Shown here one piece after another: positions 17,716 to 27,139 of a DNA stretch of 64,000 bases. The position numbers and the translations under genes were made by a program. This DNA is from Curtobacterium sp. S6. GTDB lineage: Bacteria > Actinomycetota > Actinomycetes > Actinomycetales > Micrococcaceae. Position 1 is the first letter of the stretch. Every line of letters begins with the position of its first letter. The stretch lies in the NCBI RefSeq assembly GCF_000710345.2, contig NZ_KL537415.1, forward strand, positions 224,805 through 288,804. The letters are read 5' to 3'. The notes under the pieces were generated by a model. That model was given only the letters and a program-made list of their open reading frames with translations. It ran no database searches and had not been told where the DNA came from.

Positions 17716-18216
17716 ATGCAGCAGCATTCAGAATCAGAGATCCGCAAGAGCTTCTTTAACTGCACCAAAGGCGCCGCCAAGCGCCTGAATCTCCCCCACG
17801 ACCTCGCGGACATCGACTGGGAACGGGAGATTTTCCTCGGGTGGATCGACCCGAAGGCCCCGCAGAGCGGGTACATCGTCGTCGAGACCGAGGCCGGCCT
17901 GCGGGGCATCGTCTTGCAGAAGAACACGCAGAAGACCAAGGGTGGGGCCCAAATGTGTCAGCTCTGCATGACCTTGCACCCCGGAAGCGGGGTTTCGATG
18001 TATTCGATCCAGAGCACCAAGTCCTCCAAGGACCACTACAACTCGGTGGGCACCTATATCTGTGCCGATCTTCGGTGCACCGATTACACGTGGGGCACCA
18101 AGCGTCCCGCGGGTATTCGTCAGATGGAAGAGACGCTCACGCCGGAGGACCGCGCCGAGCGGACGCGGCGCAATGCCGCGGGGTTGATCGACCGCATCGC
18201 GCAGAAGATGGCGTAG
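17716..18216 (+). CDS. FBP-domain (EF-G-binding-type zinc finger) protein
   Basis: 166 aa with a C-terminal treble-clef zinc finger of the FBP_C type found in FusB-like EF-G-binding proteins. Zinc-ligand pairs: CQLC about residues 80-83 and CADLRC about residues 115-120, with WGTKRPAG after them. In FusB relatives this domain contacts elongation factor G and frees it from the ribosome. Whether this actinobacterial member does so is unproven. The ATG at 17716 has gaagg at 17702-17706. The in-frame ATG at 17680 lacks a ribosome site and adds residues outside the family. Confidence 0.82.
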   Translation: MQQHSESEIRKSFFNCTKGAAKRLNLPHDLADIDWEREIFLGWIDPKAPQSGYIVVETEAGLRGIVLQKNTQKTKGGAQMCQLCMTLHPGSGVSMYSIQSTKSSKDHYNSVGTYICADLRCTDYTWGTKRPAGIRQMEETLTPEDRAERTRRNAAGLIDRIAQKMA

Positions 18217-18228
18217 TCGGAGCCGCCT

Positions 18229-18261
18229 CGAGGCCCCGGGTTTTCTTCACCCGGGGCCTCG
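18229..18261. terminator. strong hairpin between FBP gene and fabH-like gene
   Basis: A perfect 12-bp stem (18229-18240 with 18250-18261) around a ttttcttca loop. It ends only 19 bases before the next ATG, so it probably terminates the FBP transcript while the next gene uses its own very close promoter. Confidence 0.7.
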
Positions 18262-18273
18262 ACGCAGTAAGAT
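18246..18273 (+). promoter_or_regulatory. possible promoter for a leaderless fabH-like mRNA
   Basis: taagat (18268-18273) resembles a -10 box and lies 7 bases before ATG 18281. A ttcacc (18246-18251) sits 16 bases upstream of it, overlapping the hairpin. The arrangement predicts transcription starting at or next to the ATG. Confidence 0.35.
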
Positions 18274-18280
18274 CGGGGGC

Positions 18281-19243
18281 ATGCCCATCGCACAGAATTC
18301 CACGCAACACGGTTCCCGGATCTCCGGATTGGGGCACTATCAGCCCGAGAAGATCCTGACGAATTTCGACATCGCCGAGATGGTCGACACGAACGACGAA
18401 TGGATTCAGTCCCGGACGGGGATCGTCGAGCGTCACATCGCGGCGGAGGACGAAACGGTGGCCGACATGGCCGTCGCCGCGGCCCGTATGGCTATCAAGG
18501 ATGCGGGCCTGGACGACGTCGACATGGTCATCGTCGCGAGCACGACCTCTACGGATCGCAGCCCCAACACCGCGGGCCGCGTGAGCCAGCGCTTGGGCTT
18601 CACGTCCCCCGCCATCGTGGACATCAACACGGCCTGCTCCGGATTCGAGTACGCGGTCGGCATGGCCGATCAGGCGATCCGGGCGGGGTCGGCGGAAAGC
18701 GCCCTGGTGATAGGCTCCGAGACCCTCAGTAAGGTGACCGACTGGACGGACCGCCGCACGTGCATCTTGACTGCCGACGGTGCGGGCGCCGTCGTGTTGC
18801 AGAAATCCGATGAACCCAAGGTCAGCCAGACCCTGTGGGGTTCCGTGCCGGCCATGGCGGATGCCGTGGTCATTCACGGCCAGCCCGAAACCTTTGATCA
18901 AGACGGGCGTCAGGTCATGCGCTGGGCCTTCACCGACGCCGCCAAGCAGGCCAAGAAGGTGCTGGATGCTGCCGGCCTGACCGTGCAGGATATCGACGTC
19001 TTCGCATTCCACCAGGCGAATCTTCGTCTGATCGAACCCCTGGCGAAGGCCCTCAAGGTGACCGACGAGCAGGTCCTGATCCAGGACGTGGTGATGTCTG
19101 GAAACACCTCCGCGGCCAGCGTGCCGCTGGGCCTGTCCAAGTATTGGCACCGAGGCGACCTCCCGCGCGGCGGCATGGCCCTTCTCCTCGGATTCGGCGG
19201 AGGCTTCACCTACGCCGGTCAGGTCGTTCAGCTCCCGGAGTAG
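18281..19243 (+). CDS. fabH: beta-ketoacyl-ACP synthase III
   Basis: A 320-aa condensing enzyme that starts fatty-acid chains from acyl-CoA and malonyl-ACP. The catalytic triad is complete: Cys in NTACSGFEYAVG about residue 116, His in FAFHQANLRLIE about residue 250, and Asn in SGNTSAASVPLGL about residue 280. The C-terminal GFGGGFTYAGQVV is typical. Length is normal. It stands alone, not within a fab cluster, so it may be a second isozyme for a branched-chain or special primer. That is inference. Confidence 0.93.
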   Translation: MPIAQNSTQHGSRISGLGHYQPEKILTNFDIAEMVDTNDEWIQSRTGIVERHIAAEDETVADMAVAAARMAIKDAGLDDVDMVIVASTTSTDRSPNTAGRVSQRLGFTSPAIVDINTACSGFEYAVGMADQAIRAGSAESALVIGSETLSKVTDWTDRRTCILTADGAGAVVLQKSDEPKVSQTLWGSVPAMADAVVIHGQPETFDQDGRQVMRWAFTDAAKQAKKVLDAAGLTVQDIDVFAFHQANLRLIEPLAKALKVTDEQVLIQDVVMSGNTSAASVPLGLSKYWHRGDLPRGGMALLLGFGGGFTYAGQVVQLPE

Positions 19244-19430
19244 GCCCGCGCCGAGCGGAGATTCGTTTCATGGCGCCGAGGACCACGCAGGCCGATATTC
19301 CCAGGAAGCAGACAAGAATCCCCGCGGAGACCAGCATCCCTTCCACGATCCCGTTCTTGAGCAGATAAAAGAACAGGAAAATGAGGGCGATGAACAGGAT
19401 GATCGCGATGTTGAGTGATCTGGTTCGCAC
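19206..19430 (-). CDS. small two-helix membrane protein
   Basis: 74 aa with two hydrophobic helices (IAIILFIALIFLFFYLLK and MLVSAGILVCFLGISACVVL) and a basic tail. The GTG start at 19430 has gaaagg eight bases upstream. The 3' end overlaps the convergent fabH gene by 38 bases. No family recognised. The ribosome site and clean topology support a real gene. Confidence 0.6.
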   Translation of the reverse strand: MRTRSLNIAIILFIALIFLFFYLLKNGIVEGMLVSAGILVCFLGISACVVLGAMKRISARRGPTPGAERPDRRR

Positions 19431-19587
19431 GTGCAGAGCCTTTCACTAGTCGATTCCGGTTCCATCCTGGCAGGAAGAAGTGGCGTAGGCCATGATGGGC
19501 ACCATCTACGGCGCCGCCGGGCGCGGTGGAGAATCGCGCGGTCGGGGAGATGACGAGTGATATACGGTGGCCGTCTTTATCTGGTCG

Positions 19588-20184
19588 TCAGTTGCCCTGG
19601 GACTGCTTGTGGCGCATCAGATCCATCGCGACCATCCCGCCGATCAGGCCCAGACGGTCGATCGGCGTGACGTCCGGGCGAATCTCCAGCGCGTAGCGGC
19701 TGTGGCCCAGCAGGCCGCGACCGAGCCCTGCCCATTGGCGGGTGGCGCGCGCGATCTCGACGCCCGCAACGTCGGCTAGGAACTCCATCGAGAAAGGCTT
19801 GCCCGCCAACGTGATCGTCGAGGCCCCGGCGATCACGATGGTCGCTCGCAGCGCCATGAACGTGAACCGTTTTCGCACCAGCGCGAACTGGTTCCCCCCG
19901 GGATCGGCGAGTTGGTAGGTGTCCCTCATGAAATCCATGGGGTCGGTAATGCCCATGAGGAATTGGCCGTTCGCGTCCACCACCGTGAAGGAGCGGCTCC
20001 CGACGAGCCACCGCGGGCCGGCGTCGTTGGTCGTGCTCACGGTCGCCAAGGCCGCGCCGTTCGCGTCCAGGATGTCGAAGTCGTTGGACATGAACCCGGT
20101 GACCTGCTGCATGACCAAGGTATTGCTCTGGAGCAGTCGCGACGGTGGCGGGCCGCCCGGTTGAGGTGCCTGTTGTGCTTCCAT
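19588..20184 (-). CDS. LURP-one/scramblase-related (Tubby-like fold) protein
   Basis: 198 aa. The pattern FDILDANGAALATVS, SFTVVDANGQFLMGITDP and FALVRKRFTFMALRATIVI resembles phospholipid-scramblase-related/LURP-one proteins, which fold as a closed beta barrel around a helix. The N-terminus is rich in Gln and Pro. No signal peptide. Function in bacteria is unknown. It stands alone, and a divergent CoA-transferase gene starts 105 bases away. Confidence 0.7.
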   Translation of the reverse strand: MEAQQAPQPGGPPPSRLLQSNTLVMQQVTGFMSNDFDILDANGAALATVSTTNDAGPRWLVGSRSFTVVDANGQFLMGITDPMDFMRDTYQLADPGGNQFALVRKRFTFMALRATIVIAGASTITLAGKPFSMEFLADVAGVEIARATRQWAGLGRGLLGHSRYALEIRPDVTPIDRLGLIGGMVAMDLMRHKQSQGN

Positions 20185-20289
20185 GCTTCAAAGTATGAGT
20201 GATTTCCCTGGTCGGCGGGGAACATTCCTAGACCTTCCGTGGCGGCGGGTCGATAATGAAGGGACAAGGACTACTCATTGGAGGCCCCC

Positions 20290-21600
20290 ATGGGGCGCAT
20301 TGATCACTGGGAGCGATGGTGGAGAACGCCATTGCAGGTGGAAAGGCTCGCTTGGTCCGCGGCGACGGACGCCACGGATGCCGCTCAGCGGCTCTCCCGA
20401 TCCCGCGGTAGCGAGGCCGTATATTCCACGGAACCCGTTCTGGTCGCGTCGGCCTACGACGCCGTGAACCTCCTTCACCTGGACGGTCGGCCGGTTTCCA
20501 CGTGGTCCTCACTGTCCGGCTTCCACGCCACCAAGGACGGGTGGATCCGGATGCACGCCAACTATCCGCATCACGCGTCCGCCATCCTGCGGGCCTTCGG
20601 CACCGAGGATCGTGGCGAACTCACCACGCGCTTGAGGTGGCAGACTACCCGACAGGCGGTGGGCAGAATTCGCGCCCAGGGTGGCGTGGCGACCCCGGTG
20701 AACACGCCCGAAGAATGGGCGCTGGACCCGCACGACGTCGTGACCAGGGATCAACCGTGGGTTTCCGTCTCCGAAACGGGGGACCGGCCGGGCCTCACCG
20801 CCGACGAGGCGCCGCTGGCCGGGGTGCGGGTGCTCGACCTGACACGGGTGATCGCCGGTCCCACGTGTTCGCAGCTCCTCGCGTGCCTCGGCGCCGAGGT
20901 CCTGCGGGTGGATCCCCCGCGGCGGGCGGAATTGCTCGCCCAATATGTCTCCAACGGCATGGGAAAACGATCCGTCGAGCTGGACCTCGCGCATCACGCA
21001 GACCTCCTCGCCGACGTCCTCTTGCCCGGCGCGGACGTGGTGCTCCACGGCTACCGACCGGGCAGTTTGGAGCCCTACGGGCTCGAGCCGGAGCAGATCC
21101 TCGAGGCGGACCCGAGCAAGATCGTCGGCTCGCTCTCCGCCTGGGGCGAGACCGGCCCCATGGGGCGCAGCATCGGATTCGATTCCGTGGTTCAGGCGGC
21201 CACCGGGATCGCCACGGTGTGCGGGACGGAGGACGAGCCGGGCGCCCTGCCCGTCCAGGCCCTCGACCATTCGACCGGGCTGCGCCTGGCCACCGAGATC
21301 ATGGGACTGCTCGAACGACGTCGAGGTGGTTGCGTGCGGGCCAGCCTCCTCGGGGCGGCGCGCAGGCTGTTGTCCTGGGGCACGCGGGAACCCGAGGACC
21401 GCCTTCAGACGTTCGCGCCGGTCCTCGTCGAGGTCGCGACCTCCCGTGGAACGGCCACACTCCCGCCCCCGCCGATGATGCGGGACGGCAGAACCTTGGA
21501 ATTGCCGATCAGGGACTACGGGGGATCGGTGCCGCGCTGGGAATGCCGGACGGCCCCCGGAGGAACGAACGATCCCATCGCGTCATACGGCGGCCGATGA
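20290..21600 (+). CDS. CoA-transferase family III (CaiB/BaiF-like) protein
   Basis: 436 aa. The second half carries the class III CoA-transferase N-terminal signature PLAGVRVLDLTRVIAGPTCS, then LGAEVLRVDPP, SVELDLAHHADL and FDSVVQAATGIA. The first ~160 residues look like an inserted or permuted region (AYDAVNLLHLDGRPVSTWSS, GFHATKDGWIRMHANYPHHA), as in two-lobed CaiB-like proteins. Enzymes of this type move CoA between carboxylic acids. The substrate is unknown. The ATG at 20290 follows ggagg by five bases. Confidence 0.8.
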   Translation: MGRIDHWERWWRTPLQVERLAWSAATDATDAAQRLSRSRGSEAVYSTEPVLVASAYDAVNLLHLDGRPVSTWSSLSGFHATKDGWIRMHANYPHHASAILRAFGTEDRGELTTRLRWQTTRQAVGRIRAQGGVATPVNTPEEWALDPHDVVTRDQPWVSVSETGDRPGLTADEAPLAGVRVLDLTRVIAGPTCSQLLACLGAEVLRVDPPRRAELLAQYVSNGMGKRSVELDLAHHADLLADVLLPGADVVLHGYRPGSLEPYGLEPEQILEADPSKIVGSLSAWGETGPMGRSIGFDSVVQAATGIATVCGTEDEPGALPVQALDHSTGLRLATEIMGLLERRRGGCVRASLLGAARRLLSWGTREPEDRLQTFAPVLVEVATSRGTATLPPPPMMRDGRTLELPIRDYGGSVPRWECRTAPGGTNDPIASYGGR

Positions 21601-21737
21601 CGACACATGTGCCCATGTGACGGCGCACCGCGGACACGCGGCGTCACGGTGAAACGCCAGGACACAGCCTTCCGCGGTGCCGCGGATTTCTCTTAGCCTC
21701 GATGTCAACGTGCTTCCGCGATGAATCGAGAATTTCC

Positions 21738-23081
21738 ATGTCAGAGAACCTGTCCAGGTCGTTACCGAGCGAATACTCCGCATTGGCCGAGCACTTCCGG
21801 CCCCACTTCGAGCGCATCGCCCAAGGGTCGCTGAACCGCGACCTTGAACGAGACCTCCCGTTCGAGGAGTTCCGCGCTTTGGAGGAGGCCGGGTTCAGCA
21901 CGTTGCGCGTGCCCACAGAATGGGGCGGGCCAGGCGTGAGCATCGAGACCTTCACCCGGCTGCTCATCGACCTGGCGGAAGCGGATTCGAACGTGGCGCA
22001 CGTGTACCGCTCCCACTTCGGGTTCGTCGAGGCCATGCGCTTCCAGCCGCGCGATGTCCAGGCCGTGTGGTTCCCCCGCGTCGTGGCTGGTCAGACGGTG
22101 GGTAACGCGTCGACCGAGCGCGGTAGCAATGCGCTCGGTTCCCTGAACACCAAGCTGACGCGTGAATCTGATGGCTGGCGGCTCAACGGCGAGAAGTTCT
22201 ACACGACCGCAACGATTTTCTCCGACTACACCCGGGTCTCGGCCTCGCAGGAGGGGGACGACGCCGACGGGCGCCGCTTTGCGATCGTCCCGATCGACGC
22301 CGAGGGGGTCACGGTCGTCGACGACTGGGACGGCTTCGGGCAGCGCCTGACCGGAACCGGCACCACGACCTTCGACAACGTTCGCGTCGAGGAATCGGGC
22401 CTGATCGATCGCGTATCCGGTTCGCCGGAGACCATCCACGAGGCGGCGTTCTTCCAGCTCGTGCTGCTCGCGGTGCTTGCCGGGATCGCGCGGGCCGCCC
22501 GGAGAGACTCGGCGGCCTCGGTCGCGCGCCGGGCGCGAACCTACAACACCGGTTCGGGGCTGCCATTCCGCGAGGACCCCCTCATCCAGGAGGCCACCGG
22601 CCGGATCGCCGCGAAGGCCTTCACCGCCGAGGCCACGGTGCTCCAGGCGGCCCGTGCCCTGGACGATGGATTGGCGGCCGCCGAAGCCGCAGGCGCGACG
22701 TCGTGGGAATTCTTGGAGTACCCGGACTTCGTCGCCCGCATTCCGCAGGAGCTCTCTTGGTCCGAAATCGCGGTCGAGCACGCGCAGATCACCGTCCCGG
22801 AGCTGGCGATCGGTGCGGCCCAAGAGATCTTCCTGACCGGGGGAGCCTCCGCGACCCTGCGCACCAAGGGGACGGACCGGCATTGGCGCAATGCTCAGAC
22901 GATCGCGACGCACAACCCCATCGCGTTCCGTGCGCGCGCCGTCGGCGACTATTGGATCAACGGGACCCTCCCCGTCGGCCTCAACGCGATCGGCGATGCC
23001 ACCGCGGGATCCGCCCAACGGCCTGAGGCACCCGCGGAATCGACGAACGCCGACTCCCGAAGCGCGGTCCGCACGTCGTGA
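21738..23081 (+). CDS. acyl-CoA-dehydrogenase-like flavin monooxygenase (SfnB/DszC type)
   Basis: 447 aa with the acyl-CoA dehydrogenase fold, in the branch that acts as FMNH2-dependent oxygenases on organosulfur compounds and related substrates. Seen: LRVPTEWGGPGVSIETF, NASTERGSNALGSLNTKL, LNGEKFYTTATIFSDY and a C-terminal DRHWRNAQTIATHNP, the motif typical of DszC/SfnB. ATG 21738 is chosen by homology. ATG 21702 would add 12 residues. The stop overlaps the next start, so it heads a three-gene coupled operon with a transporter and a DszA-like monooxygenase. Confidence 0.8.
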   Translation: MSENLSRSLPSEYSALAEHFRPHFERIAQGSLNRDLERDLPFEEFRALEEAGFSTLRVPTEWGGPGVSIETFTRLLIDLAEADSNVAHVYRSHFGFVEAMRFQPRDVQAVWFPRVVAGQTVGNASTERGSNALGSLNTKLTRESDGWRLNGEKFYTTATIFSDYTRVSASQEGDDADGRRFAIVPIDAEGVTVVDDWDGFGQRLTGTGTTTFDNVRVEESGLIDRVSGSPETIHEAAFFQLVLLAVLAGIARAARRDSAASVARRARTYNTGSGLPFREDPLIQEATGRIAAKAFTAEATVLQAARALDDGLAAAEAAGATSWEFLEYPDFVARIPQELSWSEIAVEHAQITVPELAIGAAQEIFLTGGASATLRTKGTDRHWRNAQTIATHNPIAFRARAVGDYWINGTLPVGLNAIGDATAGSAQRPEAPAESTNADSRSAVRTS

Positions 23082-24421
23082 CCACCCAAACCGCAACCCC
23101 GACGCCGACCGAACGGGTCGAGCCCCAGCGCAGCCGGCCGATCCGCGTGCTCGGCAGCGCGTTCGCCGGGACAACCCTCGAGTGGTACGACTTCTACCTC
23201 TACGGGATCGCCTCGGCGATCATCTTCAACACCCAGTTTTTCCACGGGTCTACGCCGTTTATTAGCCTCCTGGCGTCCTTCGGAACGTTGGCGGTCGGGG
23301 TCCTCGCGCGGCCCGTCGGCGGCGTTATCGCGGGCCATATCGGCGACCGTGTGGGGCGCAAGGCCCTGCTCGTGGTCTCGCTGCTCGCGATGGGCATCTC
23401 GTCCTTCCTCATCGGTGTTCTGCCCAACTACGAGTCGATCGGCATCTGGGCTCCCATCGGGCTCGTCGCGCTGCGCATCGTTCAGGGGCTCTCCGCGGGT
23501 GCCGAATGGGGAGGCTCTGCCCTGCTGAGCGTCGAGCACGCCCCGAGCGGTTTGCGGGGGTTCTTCGGATCCTTCACTCAGATCGGTTCGGCCGGAGGGA
23601 TGCTGCTGGCCACCGGCCTCTACGGGATCGTTCAGGCGCTATGCACCGAGGAGCAGTTCGCGACCTTCGGTTGGCGCCTGCCGTTCCTGGCCTCGGGGGT
23701 TTTCGTCATCGTGGCCCTGTGGATCCGGCTCGGGGTCACGGACGCCCAGGAATTTCGCCAACTCAAGGGAAGCGGCGCGGTCGAACAGGCACCGGTGCGG
23801 CAGATGATTGCCCGGCACCCGCGCGCCCTCGCGGTGACCACTTTCCTGCGGGTCGCGCAGAACGGCATCTATTACCTGGTCACGGTGTATCTGCTGACCT
23901 ACCTCAAGCAGACCCAGGGCGGATCGGGATCGGTGCTGACCGCCGTCATGATCGCCTCGGCCATCGGCCTTGTGTCGGGACCCTTCTGGGGTTGGGTTTC
24001 GGACAAGGTGGGACGGCGACCCGTCTCGATCATCGGGTACCTGGGCATCGGCGTCTTCGGCTGGGCCATCTTCCTGGCCGCCGACTCGGGCAATACCGCG
24101 ATCCTGCCGGTCATCATCGTGATCGGGCTCGTGTTCGCCCACGACGTCGTCTACGGCCCGCAAGCCGCGTGGTTTGCCGAGCAATTTCCGGTTGAGGTGC
24201 GCTATTCCGGCGTCAGCATGGGGTACCAGCTCGGCACGCTCATCGGCGGAGGCCTCATGCCCTTCACCGCGACCCTTCTCTACGCCTGGGGCGGCCAGAC
24301 CCCGTGGCTCATCACCGCCTATCTTTCCGTCCTCGTGGTCCTTTCCGTGATCGCCGCCCTCTTGGCCGTGGACCCCACCCGTCAGCGTTCTCCCCGGACG
24401 CGGAATCAGGAGTCAGCATGA
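23078..24421 (+). CDS. MHS-family major facilitator transporter
   Basis: A 447-aa, 12-helix metabolite:H+ symporter. The family start LEWYDFYLYG, the RPVGG/HIGDRVGRK loop 2-3 motif and the GAEWGGSALLSVEHAP segment are seen. The GTG start overlaps the preceding stop (GTGA), and the stop overlaps the next ATG. Lying between two flavin monooxygenase genes, it probably imports their substrate. Confidence 0.88.
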   Translation: MTTQTATPTPTERVEPQRSRPIRVLGSAFAGTTLEWYDFYLYGIASAIIFNTQFFHGSTPFISLLASFGTLAVGVLARPVGGVIAGHIGDRVGRKALLVVSLLAMGISSFLIGVLPNYESIGIWAPIGLVALRIVQGLSAGAEWGGSALLSVEHAPSGLRGFFGSFTQIGSAGGMLLATGLYGIVQALCTEEQFATFGWRLPFLASGVFVIVALWIRLGVTDAQEFRQLKGSGAVEQAPVRQMIARHPRALAVTTFLRVAQNGIYYLVTVYLLTYLKQTQGGSGSVLTAVMIASAIGLVSGPFWGWVSDKVGRRPVSIIGYLGIGVFGWAIFLAADSGNTAILPVIIVIGLVFAHDVVYGPQAAWFAEQFPVEVRYSGVSMGYQLGTLIGGGLMPFTATLLYAWGGQTPWLITAYLSVLVVLSVIAALLAVDPTRQRSPRTRNQESA

Positions 24422-25779
24422 CCCGCCCGATCAAGATCAACGCCTTCGACATGCTCGTTCCCGTGCACCAGAGCCCCGGGCTCTGGCGGCACCCGGAGTC
24501 GCGCGCGGCCGAATTCGACCGGCTGACCTATTGGACCGATCTGGCCCGGACCCTGGAAGAGGGCGGTTTCGTCTCGCTGTTCCTCGCGGATATTCCCGGG
24601 GTATATGACGTTTACGGTGGTAACGCCGACGCGACGGCCCGCGGCGGCGTGCAGTACCCGCTGCTGGATCCGCTCGTCGTCGTCACCGCGATGGCTCAGG
24701 CAACGACGACCCTGGGCTTCGGGGTGACCGCCTCGGTCAGCTACGAACAGCCGTACCTGCTGGCGCGAACGTTGAGCACCCTGGACCACTTCACGCAGGG
24801 GCGGATTGCCTGGAACATCGTGACGAGCTACCAAGACTCGGCGGCGAAGAACCTCGGAATGGAAGGGCAGATTCCGCACGACGAGCGGTACGACCGGGCC
24901 GACGAATACCTGGAGGTCATGTACAAGCTGTTCGAGGGATCCTTCGACGACGGCGCGGTGCGGGCCGACCCCGAGGCCAACGTGTTCGTGGACCCGGAGA
25001 AGGTCCGGCCCATCCACCACGAGGGAAAATTCTTTTCGATCCCCGGCGCCGCGCTCGCGCACCCGGGTCCGCAGGGCACGCCGTTCCTCTTCCAAGCCGG
25101 CGCCTCGCCGCGGGGCCAGAAATTCGCGATCGACCACGCCGAGGCGATCTTCTTCTCCGGTGGCACCCCGGAACTGGTCCGAGGCTGGACGGCCTCCGTC
25201 CGGGACCAACTCGAAGAGCAGGGCCGGCCGCGGGACGCGATCTCCCTGTTCAGCCTCGCAACCGTCGTCGTCGCGGAGAGCGACGAACTCGCCGAACGTC
25301 GCCTCGACGAGTACAAAGCCCTCGTGGACACCGACGCGGCCCTGGCCCTCTTCGGCGGCTGGACCGGCGTGGACCTGTCCGGGGTCGACCCGGACTCCGA
25401 GCTCACGCACGTGGCCACCGAGGCCAACCAGTCCGCGCTCGCGAGCTTCACGACCCTTTCCCCGAACCGCACCTGGACCGTCCGCGACCTGGCCGAATTC
25501 GTGGCGATCGGGGGCCGTGGCCCGGTCATCGTGGGATCGCCGGAGACCGTGGCCGACGAGCTGGAACGATGGATCACGGAGGCCGACGTGGACGGGTTCA
25601 ACCTCTCCGCGGCGGTCCGGCCGGCGGATCTGGAAAGGTTTGCCCGTCTGGTCTCACCCGAGCTTCGGCGGAGGGGGCTGCTCGAGGAATCCGAACCCGG
25701 GCTGACGCTCCGTGAGCGGCTCGGCGGACAGGGACCGCACCTCGCACCGGATCACCGGGGAGCGCAATACCGGCGGTGA
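24418..25779 (+). CDS. NtaA/SnaA/DszA-family FMN-dependent monooxygenase
   Basis: A 453-aa bacterial-luciferase-fold enzyme. Typical features: the N-terminal INAFDMLVPVHQSPGLWRHP, YWTDLARTLEEGGF, GRIAWNIVTSYQDSAAKN, YDRADEYLEVMYKLFEGS, and HPGPQGTPFLFQAGASPRG. Relatives cleave C-S or C-N bonds in sulfones, nitrilotriacetate or EDTA using FMNH2 from a separate reductase. No reductase gene is adjacent. Pairing with a DszC/SfnB-like enzyme favours organosulfur use. The ATG start is at 24418, within the transporter stop. Confidence 0.85.
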   Translation: MTRPIKINAFDMLVPVHQSPGLWRHPESRAAEFDRLTYWTDLARTLEEGGFVSLFLADIPGVYDVYGGNADATARGGVQYPLLDPLVVVTAMAQATTTLGFGVTASVSYEQPYLLARTLSTLDHFTQGRIAWNIVTSYQDSAAKNLGMEGQIPHDERYDRADEYLEVMYKLFEGSFDDGAVRADPEANVFVDPEKVRPIHHEGKFFSIPGAALAHPGPQGTPFLFQAGASPRGQKFAIDHAEAIFFSGGTPELVRGWTASVRDQLEEQGRPRDAISLFSLATVVVAESDELAERRLDEYKALVDTDAALALFGGWTGVDLSGVDPDSELTHVATEANQSALASFTTLSPNRTWTVRDLAEFVAIGGRGPVIVGSPETVADELERWITEADVDGFNLSAAVRPADLERFARLVSPELRRRGLLEESEPGLTLRERLGGQGPHLAPDHRGAQYRR

Positions 25780-25912
25780 GGGCCGCAACATTCGTCGATT
25801 CAGCAGGTCTCGCGATCGTGTGGGTCCGGTTCTCGTAGTATTGAACCCACTGGTACGCCGTCCCGGCCGTGCCGCATGACTTGACTGATCACCGGACGAA
25901 TAGGGGCAGACC

Positions 25913-27139
25913 ATGGCAACAGATTCTCGCGAGGTCGAGAAGCCACGGGGCGGGGTCGAGACCGCCGCCGACATCGCGTCCCCGTTGCCGAAGCACCTGT
26001 GGAAGGATTCCTTCGGCAGGGCCGCGATTCGTGGCCTTCAGATCCTCATCCTCGCGGGGACGGTCGCGCTGGGGATCTGGTTGATCGTCACGCTCAGGCT
26101 CGTGACGCTCCCCCTATTGCTGGCCCTGATCATCGCCAGCGCGATGCACCCCATCATCCGGATGCTGCGTCGGGCCCGCTTCAGCCGGGTCTGGGCCGCG
26201 ATCACCGCTTTGTTGGCGATCATCCTGGCTCTCGCGGCGGTCATCTCCTCGGTGGTCATGACGGTCATTTACGAGTGGTCCGACCTGGCCGTGCAGGCCC
26301 AGCAGGGCGTGGACAAGCTGTTCACGATCCTGGAGGGATGGGGCATCCCGCTGGATAACACCCACATTCAGGAATACCTCCACAAGGCCACGAGCTATCT
26401 TCAGACGCACGACGCCAGCACGAGCGCCGTCGAAGGATTCACCGTGGTCACCGAGCTGATCACGGGCGCCCTGCTCATGATCGTGATGCTGTTCTTCTTC
26501 CTGTTGGACGGCCCCCGGATGTGGCGGTTCATCTTGGGATTCGTCCCGGAACGATTGACCCACCGCATCGACGCCGCGGGTCACGCCAGCGTCCACGTCC
26601 TGGGACGATACATTCGCGGAACCGTGATCATCGCGGGTTTCGCGGCCATCGTGGACCTCATCGCGATGCTCGTGATGCACGTTCCGCTGGCTTTCCCCTT
26701 GGCGGCCATGATCTTCCTGAGCGCATTCATCCCGATCGTCGGTGCCCTGGTGACCGGCATCGCCGCGGCGCTGGTGGCCCTCGTGGCGGCCGGACCGGTC
26801 GCGGCGATCGTGTTGGTGTGCGTCGTCGTGCTCGTGAATCAGGTGGAGCACCACATCCTGCAACCCAAGGTCATGGGGTCGGCCTTGAGCCTCCACGGCA
26901 TCGTGATCATCAGCGCCTTGGCCATCGGTGCTCATCAAGGCGGTGTGGCCGGCGCCCTGCTCTCGGTGCCGGTGTCGGCCGTCATCTGGGCGAGTTTCAA
27001 GGCCTTCCGCTCCACGAGGCGCACTGCCGGGGAGGACTCCGGGGATGACCAAGGGGCCGAGGCGGAGATCCCGCCGGGGGCCACCGTCGGGGATGGCAAC
27101 TCAGGATCGGGCAGCTCCCTCCCGGAGGCCCACGGATAG
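25913..27139 (+). CDS. AI-2E-family transporter-like membrane protein
   Basis: 408 aa with about eight membrane segments and the family pattern of a central soluble loop (residues about 110-190). LLLIASAMHP-like start, HVLGRYIRGTVIIAGFAAIVD and a conserved VNQVEHHILQPKVMGSALSLH near residue 305 identify the AI-2E (UPF0118/PerM) family. Members have been linked to export of small molecules or ions. The autoinducer role is not general. The C-terminal tail is acidic, Gly-rich and probably disordered. Confidence 0.88.
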   Translation: MATDSREVEKPRGGVETAADIASPLPKHLWKDSFGRAAIRGLQILILAGTVALGIWLIVTLRLVTLPLLLALIIASAMHPIIRMLRRARFSRVWAAITALLAIILALAAVISSVVMTVIYEWSDLAVQAQQGVDKLFTILEGWGIPLDNTHIQEYLHKATSYLQTHDASTSAVEGFTVVTELITGALLMIVMLFFFLLDGPRMWRFILGFVPERLTHRIDAAGHASVHVLGRYIRGTVIIAGFAAIVDLIAMLVMHVPLAFPLAAMIFLSAFIPIVGALVTGIAAALVALVAAGPVAAIVLVCVVVLVNQVEHHILQPKVMGSALSLHGIVIISALAIGAHQGGVAGALLSVPVSAVIWASFKAFRSTRRTAGEDSGDDQGAEAEIPPGATVGDGNSGSGSSLPEAHG

